Below are positions 57,155 through 64,000 of a stretch of 64,000 nt of DNA, in pieces. This DNA is from Periplaneta americana (lineage: Eukaryota; Arthropoda; Insecta; Blattodea; Blattidae), in contig NC_091123.1 in the NCBI RefSeq assembly GCF_040183065.1, forward strand, positions 13,052,001 through 13,116,000, read 5' to 3'. How positions within the stretch are numbered: the first letter of the stretch is position 1; every line of letters begins with the position of its first letter. A program made the translations under genes and the position numbers. Below the pieces are notes generated by a model. It saw only the letters and a list, made by a program, of their open reading frames with translations. It did no database searches and was not told where the DNA came from.

Positions 57155-57354
57155 CGAGCGTTGAGGGACTTCCGCCGATTTTAGCAAGACTTCTGACTTC
57201 TGTTGCATTCAAATAATTATAAAATACGATAATTTGGTCCAGGGAGCATCCATTTTTGGTGCAAAGATAATTCGTTTGGCATTTTTCTTAATTGAAATTA
57301 ACATAAGTGGGTCGGTGTCTATTCCAAAATCGGCGTAAGTCCCTCAACGCTCGT
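57155..57354. mobile_element. ~200-bp MITE
   Basis: Inverted ends match at 28 of 29 positions (acgagcgttgagggactt…cgccgatttt at the left; the right end inverted differs by one base). Interior AT-rich, non-coding. TSD not resolved. Confidence 0.75.
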
Positions 57355-57378
57355 TTAACCAGATAGTTGTAGAAAAGG

Positions 57379-57381
<3 letters not shown>

Positions 57382-57430
<49 letters not shown>
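57382..57430. repeat. 49-base poly-T run
   Basis: Uninterrupted T run. It may be the A tail of a minus-strand retroinsertion (what follows, gaggaagagcccgaagactt, would be its 3' end), but no family is recognised. Such runs are also prone to assembly error. Confidence 0.85.
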
Positions 57431-57431
<1 letters not shown>

Positions 57432-57808
57432 AGGAAGAGCCCGAAGACTTGCATCTCGGCCTGATACCTTTATGAAATTCTGCTAAGCCTATGGTACCGT
57501 ACTGATAATTAAGATATATCAGTAAGTCTTACAGTATGTTATTAGCTCTTTATATTATTCTTATAAGTACCGGTAATTTCTCGTTGTCTTCTGCACCGAT
57601 GATAATGATTGTAAATTACAGTATAATTACGTCGACATGGAAAATAGTATTGCCCCGAGAGAACCGTTTTTGTTTTTTAGAAATTTTCACTTGAATTAAG
57701 CGGGCTTTCAAGCTTGGAAAGCCGGAACTCAAGCAGTACCGGTCAATGTTTATTTTCTTGTAAAAATTGAAACGGAAAACTTTCCGGAGAAAATTAATAG
57801 TCCTTTAA

Positions 57809-58056
57809 CCCATTGCAGCATAGTGGTTATTCAGAAGAACCACCGTTTTCTTTCTTCCTAAATTTTATGGCACAGATATTCCACTAAGGAACCACCTCTT
57901 GAGTATACAGTCACTGTATTGAGTAATGAGTATATATTGAGGTGCCATCTATATTTTGAAATTGTGTGCAGAGTTAAAATGTTGAAAAAAATTGATCGAA
58001 GCTGTGTTATGATCCATAAAATGAAAAACATAAACAATTAATTGTGCTGCAAAGGG
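57809..58056. mobile_element. 248-bp piggyBac-type MITE
   Basis: TTAA on both sides (57805-57808, 58057-58060). Left cccattgcagcatagtgg and inverted right ccctttgcagcacaat. No coding content that matters; a minus-strand ORF crosses the edge by chance. Confidence 0.82.
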
Positions 58057-58509
58057 TTAATTCTTAATTCTTTGAGGACAATACACAATTTTGGTAAAAC
58101 CTCTCATAATATTGGTGAAGTTATTCCCCATACCTCGGATAGATGTCGTGAGCATCCAGTTTGAAATACAGTGACTGTAGTTTGAAAGACAGCTGTAAGT
58201 AAGATTGGCAATGATACATTCAGAGGGAAATTTATTCGTTGCCAACAAACATTTGTAGTCACATGTTGATATCAGTGTAGCCAACACTACCTTCTATTAC
58301 AATGAACGTTTTTTTATTATTTAATTCTCATATAAAAATATATAACGCTGAAGTATTATGAGTCTAAAAGGGTGATTACGAGATCTTTACAGTTATACGT
58401 ACACAATATGTTCAGCTTCTACTCGAGCGAAAAAGGGATTTTTGACATGTCGTCTGTCTGTCTGTCTCTATGTAGATACAGCGACATCTATGTAAACTAT
58501 AAAAAATGT

Positions 58510-58757
58510 ATCTGTGGCACGACAGCTCATGAAGGATCGAAGCCGACCAACTGACTGCTGGCCTCAAGTCAATACGCCTCAACAAAAGCGAACTATCATA
58601 CAACCAGTACGAGGGTAACATGTGGTCAGTACTGTGATCCTCCCCAGCTGTGACAGCTGGCTTGCAAAACAGGATCGCTACCTATCGTAGCTCCCCGAAT
58701 TCATCACGATGTGGGTGGGCACCGGTCTCATACATTGGCCGAAATTTCATGACACGA
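58510..58757 (-). mobile_element. SINE family G, copy 2
   Basis: Matches 15208-15531 in body blocks (gccgaccaactgactgctggcc; cgctacctatcgtagct; gggtgggcaccggtc) in the same orientation. The tRNA-like end is truncated on the right. Confidence 0.75.
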
Positions 58758-58758
58758 A

Positions 58759-58958
58759 CCTGTCTTCGTTTCATATCGCATAGATCCTCACCTAGGCACA
58801 TAAATACACATTCTATTCGCATTTTCTGAAATTGGTTATGTTTTTTAGTTTTGTGTATTTACCTGCCTTTGTTTCGTATCGCATCAATCCTCACTTAGGC
58901 ACATAAATACACATTCTATTCGCATTTTCTGAAATTGGTTATATGTTTTTTTAGTTTT
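58759..58958. repeat. two-unit 103-bp tandem duplication
   Basis: cctgtcttcgtttcatatcg … gaaattggttatg is repeated from 58862 with a few substitutions. It directly follows the SINE. Confidence 0.88.
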
Positions 58959-58976
58959 GCGGACACTTGTTGTTAA

Positions 58977-59140
58977 GGGGTTAAGTACAGCTTACAGCAG
59001 TAAAATTTTGGAAATATTCAACACTTTTTTTCTCCATTACTGTATCTTGTACAATAATGACAATAATGAAAATTAACTTAGTATGTATAAAACACTGTCC
59101 TTCTGCTATATGAAAAAAAAACATTTTTACGATTAAAAAA

Positions 59141-59174
<34 letters not shown>

Positions 59175-59198
59175 TTTTTTTTTTTATTTTTTTTTTTT

Positions 59199-59249
<51 letters not shown>

Positions 59250-59798
59250 TTTTCCAAAATCCAGTTCACTGTGCATTGATGAAGCGTTCCTCACATAACT
59301 TAAAAACTATCCAACATTTTGTGATAAAATGTTTTGTGTGTATTTATGGATGTCATATCTACAATATGATGCAAGATCACTTCTATACCTTTGATGGGTT
59401 GTCTGATAAAAAATAAATTCATTAAAAAATTGTCAGATATCAGTATTTTCTTCTAACACAAAATAAAAAAAAAAATTATTCATTAAGGAATATAGTTGAA
59501 AGAGCATGATATTGTAAATATGAGTTGCAGCAATAAAATAAAAGAGAGAGAACATGAAAAAGTTAACAAATGTATGAGTTATGAGGGAAACTGCACAGTA
59601 AACTACCACCATTTTGAATTTCGAAAAAAAAAAATATATATAAATAATTTTTTTAAATCGTAAAAATATTTTTTCCATATAGCAGTAGGACAGTGTTTTA
59701 CACATATCAATTTTCATTATTGTACAAGACACAGTAATGGAGGAAAAAAATGTTGAATATTTCCAAAAATTTTACTGCTGTAAGCTGTACCTAACCTC
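58977..59798. mobile_element. TTAA-flanked element with ~160-bp inverted repeats
   Basis: TTAA at 58973-58976 and 59799-59802. Left ggggttaagtacagcttaca and inverted right gaggttaggtacagcttaca, and similarity continues for about 160 bp each side. The centre is filled by (ATT)n and (TTTA)n runs. Resembles a piggyBac-type non-autonomous fold-back. Confidence 0.8.
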
Positions 59799-60024
59799 TT
59801 AATCATTTAGAGATACCATTTATTTATTTATAAATCTGAAGTACACAGATTAAATACAATGAATTACAAGTAAATAGAAGATGAGATGAAATAAAAAATA
59901 AAAATAGAACAAAATAATCATAGTAGCCTACCTTTATAAGAAAAAAATCAGAGGATATAATAATTTTAATGAATTTCAGGACCGAATGAGCAGTGCTCGT
60001 GTTTGGTCGCATTTCCAAATCTAG

Positions 60025-60090
<66 letters not shown>
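60025..60090. repeat. (ATT)n microsatellite
   Basis: About 66 bp of pure ATT repeats. Confidence 0.96.
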
Positions 60091-60329
60091 GCAAGGGAAT
60101 AGAGAAATAAACTAGAAATTAAAATAAGGTAAGATCTATAATGAAATAATATCACAAATATTATAATAGGGCCTATTATGATAGAGAAGAATTTACATAA
60201 TTTTGTGCGTTAATAAACTAAAACAGTTTATGAAAACGTAACTGGATAAATAAGAGATAGATATAACGTTTATAAAAATTATTCCGAAATTATAAAGTAC
60301 AAATGCAAATGCTTTACAAGCAAAACACA

Positions 60330-60549
60330 TTAGGGGAGAGTCGGGTAGTATCGGATATCGGATAGTATCGGACAGAACGTTTCTTTCATCTACCACCATA
60401 TGGTAGTATCTGAATGACATGGTTACGTTTCTCTATGCGACATCACAGAAACGTAACCATGTCAATCAGGTACTATCATCGTGTGGCAGATGAAAGATAC
60501 TCACTGTCCGATATTACCCGATGTCCGATACTACCCGACTCTCCCCTAA
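60330..60549. mobile_element. 220-bp fold-back MITE
   Basis: Almost the whole element is one palindrome: ttaggggagagtcgggtagt at the left and its inverse at the right, with matching arms (ggttacgtttct near the centre) nearly to the middle. A transcript would fold into a ~100-bp hairpin. Confidence 0.87.
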
Positions 60550-60767
60550 GTAAAAATATTACTTCTGACAAAAAGGCATGAGTAATGTACATAATGTATG
60601 TGTATGAGCTTAGAATTGGAAAATGAAATACTGATAAAGAGAAACAACTTGCAAAAAATAATATTTTGAGGATTCAATTTTGTCAAGAACTTTACAGAAG
60701 TAATAATTTTGACTTAATGTGTTTTGCTAGTAAACCGACGATAAATACTGTAAGATATATACATATA

Positions 60768-60895
60768 AGGGGGAAAGCAACTGGCCATCCTACCCCACTA
60801 TGTCCTGGCCTAGTTTTCTCATGAGTGATGCCTTATTAGTATCATTTTATGAGGTTCCAACCCATCTTCGGTCAGTTGACTAAACAACAACAATA
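60768..60895 (+). repeat. short dispersed repeat H, copy 3
   Basis: ggggaaagcaactggccatcctacccc … tcatgagtgatg … cggtcagttgactaaacaacaac, matching 39904-40031. Confidence 0.75.
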
Positions 60896-61161
60896 CACAT
60901 ATAAGTTAAATTTACTTAATGAAATTGGAGATATAACACATTTTAAATTTTCTTGTTAGATTTCGGGAAGTTATATGTTAAGTTATGGGTGAAGGCCTGA
61001 GTGGAATTTGTGTGTGCAGAATTATACAACAAATGAAGTTTTAGAACAATAAGAGCAATATTAATCTTGTTCGGATAATGTTGAACAGTTTTGTGCCATT
61101 GGAACCGTACGTAGATTCATAAAGAGGCAGGACCAGAACGATTTGTGTCGTGGCTCCTTAA

Positions 61162-61374
61162 CCCTTAAATTGGTAATGTATCCTATAGGATACAACAGGT
61201 TAATATGCTATATGCTATAATTTTAATAGAACAATAGAGAAAAAATTGGTAGGAAAATTAAAATTTCACAATACTATAATATTGTACGACATATAAAATA
61301 TGGACATTGCGATAGTTGTTTTCTTTATAGTCCGACATGGTTTAATAAACTAGTTTGTTTTGCCAAGTTAAGGG
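61162..61374. mobile_element. 213-bp piggyBac-type MITE
   Basis: TTAA on both sides (61158-61161, 61375-61378). Left cccttaaattgg, inverted right cccttaacttgg. Non-coding interior. Confidence 0.82.
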
Positions 61375-61499
61375 TTAAGATCTAGAAAACGAATGTGTAT
61401 GTAACTGTGTATAGCTATGGTTTCAAGCACAATACATTAAAATGTTTCACTTCAAACGGAGCCACTTACGAATTCAAATTCCTCCTCATGTGTTGAAGA

Positions 61500-61600
61500 A
61501 ATGTACAGTGCTTGGCTGGCGGACCCTAAAAGTGTTCGTGTGACAAGTCGCTAGTCCAAGACATGACGCCTTAGACCACGCAACTACGGCGCCAGAGAAT
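61500..61600 (-). mobile_element. partial tRNA-derived SINE head
   Basis: Inverted, it reads ggcgccgtagttgcgtggtctaaggcg, a tRNA-like A-box region, followed by tcatgtcttggactagcg. The rest of the element is not recognisable. Confidence 0.5.
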
Positions 61601-61692
61601 CTAAACTGTAGTATGGATTTTATTCAAGTTAATTCAATCTAGAATGGATCTTTATTTAAAAACGTAGCGTAATACAAAACAAGACGATTTAC

Positions 61693-61943
61693 GTCCACCC
61701 CTGTGAAGTAATAGTTAACATGGCTGACCGTAAAACGAGTAGACTTGGGTTCAATTTCTGATTGGGACAAGTTACCTGATTGAGGGTTTTTTCCTTGGGT
61801 TTCCCTCAACCCATTAAGAGCAAATGCTGGGTAAATTTCGGCGCTGGACCCTGGACTCATTTCGCCGGCATTAACATCTTCGTCTTACTTAGGCGCTAGA
61901 TAACCATCGCAGTTGATAAAGCGTCGTAAAATGACCAATAAAA
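61693..61943 (+). mobile_element. tRNA-derived SINE, family A, copy 5
   Basis: Complete but diverged (B box gggttcaatttct). TSD aagacgatttac (61681-61692) and aagaagatttac (61944-61955), 11/12. Confidence 0.9.
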
Positions 61944-62269
61944 AAGAAGATTTACTTAAAATCCTGAAGACGATCCTTTTCATGATTTTCTTCTTTCATC
62001 AACTCATATGATTTAATGGAATGAATGCATAGATAATTTGCCTCCAAAATATTTTAGACGGAGAATTAATTATCATTCAGGCCTACAAATTTAAGTCGCC
62101 ATTTGAAAATTTCTCATGCATTTTTAGTCATAATGATTTCTACAGGGCGAGCGGGAAGTAACTAGGTATTAAGAAAAAGCGTATAAAATCTACATTTACA
62201 ACGCTAATTTATTAAAATTAATTTTATGTGTACATTATTAAATGAGAATACGGATGAATACCTCAAAAT

Positions 62270-63300
62270 TCATCGTGGCGTCGACCAATTTCCTCAAGTG
62301 GCCGGGAATGGAATCCACAGTCTTCTGGAGGAAGTTGTAGGCCAATAGTATAGTATAGTTCGTGGCGGAAGAAGGTATCAGATGATATGCCACGAATTTT
62401 TCTCCCGTTAACCATTCCTTTTAGTGCATCCTTCAGTAGACAGTTTCTCCACAGTGAGTGATCCAGCCAATTTATTTTTCTCTTCCTGTTCACTTTCAAC
62501 ATTAGGCCTATTCTTTTTTCACCCACTCTTTTAGCACAACTGCATGTCTCATTTTGTCTGTCCATTTCACACGGTCCATTCTTCTCCATATTCACATTTC
62601 AAACGTTTCTAGTCGTTTCTCTTCACGTCATCGTAATGTTCATGTTTCTGCCCCATATAATGCCACACTCCACACAAAACACTTCACTAGTCTCTTCCTT
62701 ACTTCTTTTTCCAGAGGTCCGCAGAATATGCTTCTTTTTCTGTTAAAATTTTCTTTGACATTACTATCCTCCTTTTGACTTCCTGGAAGCAGCTATTGTT
62801 ATTGTTTAATAAAAAAATAATGTTAATAAAATGTCTTAACATTATGTGGAATGCCCCTTAGCACGAGTATGTAACTTACTCTTTCTGGGAGTGCAAGTGT
62901 GTTTTTATATAAAAAAGCAATAGGCCTATGTATCTTTATTCTGGCAATAAAGTATTATTATAATAATAATTATTGTTATTATTAATATTATTATAGTACA
63001 GCACAAGAATTTGAAGCTGTCCACTTGCTCTACTGCTTCATTTCGAATTCGCAAGTTTATCTTCTTTTCGTTTTCTTCCGATAACCATGATCTTCGTGTA
63101 GTATTTATCTTGATCCCATACTGCTCACAGCTGTCATTTAACTCCATTAGAATATCCCTTAGTATCGTCTCCTCTGCTGCCTAAATCACCATATCATCAG
63201 CAAATCTTATGTAGGTTTATTCTTCTTCTCCTACTATCACCCGTCCCATATTATGAAAACGGTTCTGGACTAAAACCTCCACTCATACGCCCATAATAAT
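62270..63300 (-). mobile_element. RTE-type LINE remnant (antisense)
   Basis: Minus-strand frames give, from right to left: an IADDMVIQAAEETIL RT catalytic motif near 63190, LMELNDSCEQYGIKINTT (62926-63147 frame), and a C-terminal part at 62263-62595 (EMDRQNETCSCAKRVGEKRI … NWLDHSLWRNCLLKDALKG). An AT-rich insertion at about 62800-63000 separates them. Several frameshifts. Same family as 6690-7070. Confidence 0.78.
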
Positions 63301-63471
63301 TTCAACCATAGACATAATTCTAAACTCCACTATTTGTTTAGTAAAACTACTGAACTTAAAACACCTGATTACAGTTCTTCAAAGATCCGCATTTCTCGAT
63401 GCCTGCCACATAGTCAAACAATTCTAGCCTATCTTTACGTGAATCTGTAATAAACTTGTATATGATTCTGA

Positions 63472-63478
<7 letters not shown>

Positions 63479-63506
<28 letters not shown>
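63479..63506. repeat. (AAT)n microsatellite
   Basis: Short AAT run at the 3' side of the terminal LINE; probably seeded by its tail. Confidence 0.9.
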
Positions 63507-63512
<6 letters not shown>

Positions 63513-64000
63513 CTTACTTATTGGCTGTTAAGGAACCCGGAGGTTCATTGCCGCCCTCACATAATCCCGCCATTGATCCCTATCCTGAGCAAGATTAATC
63601 CAGTCTCTACCATCATATCCCACCTCCCTCAAATACATTTTAATATTATCTTCCCATCTACGTCTCGGCCTCCCTAAAGGTCTTTTTCCCTCCCAAGCAA
63701 CACTCTATATGCATTTCTGGATTCGCCCATACGTGCTACATGCCCTGCCCATCTCAAGCGTCTGGATTTAATGTTCCTAATTATATCAGGTGAAGAATAC
63801 AATGCGTGCAGTTCTGCGTTGTTAACTTTCTCCATTCTCTTGTAACTTCATCCCTCTTAGCCCCAAATATTTTCCTAAGAACCTTATTCTCAAACACCCT
63901 TAATCTCTGTTCCTCTCTCAAAGTGAGAGTCCAAGTTTCACAGCCATGCAGAACAACCGGTAATATAACTGTTTTATAAATTCCAACTTTCAGATTTTTG
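63507..64000 (-). mobile_element. RTE-type LINE, runs off the right edge
   Basis: Antisense copy of the family at 44464-45238: starts with the inverted tail (cttacttacttatt), then the inverted coding end (…ggttcattgccgccctcac). At the window edge it is still coding (gccatgcagaacaaccgg, inverted CxTW… region). Frameshifts present; the element continues beyond the window. Confidence 0.88.

Overview
This window is nuclear DNA of an insect, very probably a cockroach. The American cockroach (Periplaneta) or a close relative is my best guess, because the tRNA-derived SINEs and the RTE-type LINE tails look like ones I recall from that genome. That identification rests on memory, not on a search. There is no operon structure, prokaryotic gene, rRNA, CRISPR array or free-standing tRNA gene. 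The DNA is AT-rich and dominated by transposons, most of them short, broken or nested.

Layout. 1-1935 is a 52-bp-unit minisatellite that runs off the left edge. 1.9-26 kb is gene-poor: a Tigger/pogo-like fossil, two non-autonomous hAT elements with target-site duplications (TSDs), a three-copy ~400-bp repeat, a TTAA-flanked element carrying a nested SINE, a Helitron with an A^T junction, and a 5'-truncated Penelope-like element. 26.6-54.0 kb holds the one host gene I can support: an eight-exon plus-strand gene for an amino acid/auxin permease (AAAP) family transporter. All exon phases agree and give a 431-codon reading frame. Its seven introns are crowded with insertions: a recent gag-protease LTR element with LTRs that look identical, Tigger, hAT, mariner, RNase H-type LINEs, RTE LINEs, at least seven SINEs and a small hammerhead-ribozyme-like insertion. 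54-64 kb is again intergenic, with nested LINEs, three TTAA-flanked inverted-repeat elements, a near-perfect fold-back MITE, and RTE LINE remnants running off the right edge.

How the parts relate. The permease gene is the only likely host product, a multi-pass membrane transporter. The rest is a record of transposition around it. Many insertions carry TSDs of 7-17 bp, so their order can be read directly. Several sit in unusual places: a LINE whose TSD covers the branch-point region of intron 4, an LTR element inside an older LINE tail, and a LINE inside another LINE. The best candidates for something less ordinary are the hammerhead-like inverted repeats, the tRNA-like antisense end of the LTRs, the amplified zinc knuckles of the pol-less LTR element, and the tandem exon-like repeat on the minus strand. 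All calls are by eye from sequence and translation; no database was searched.
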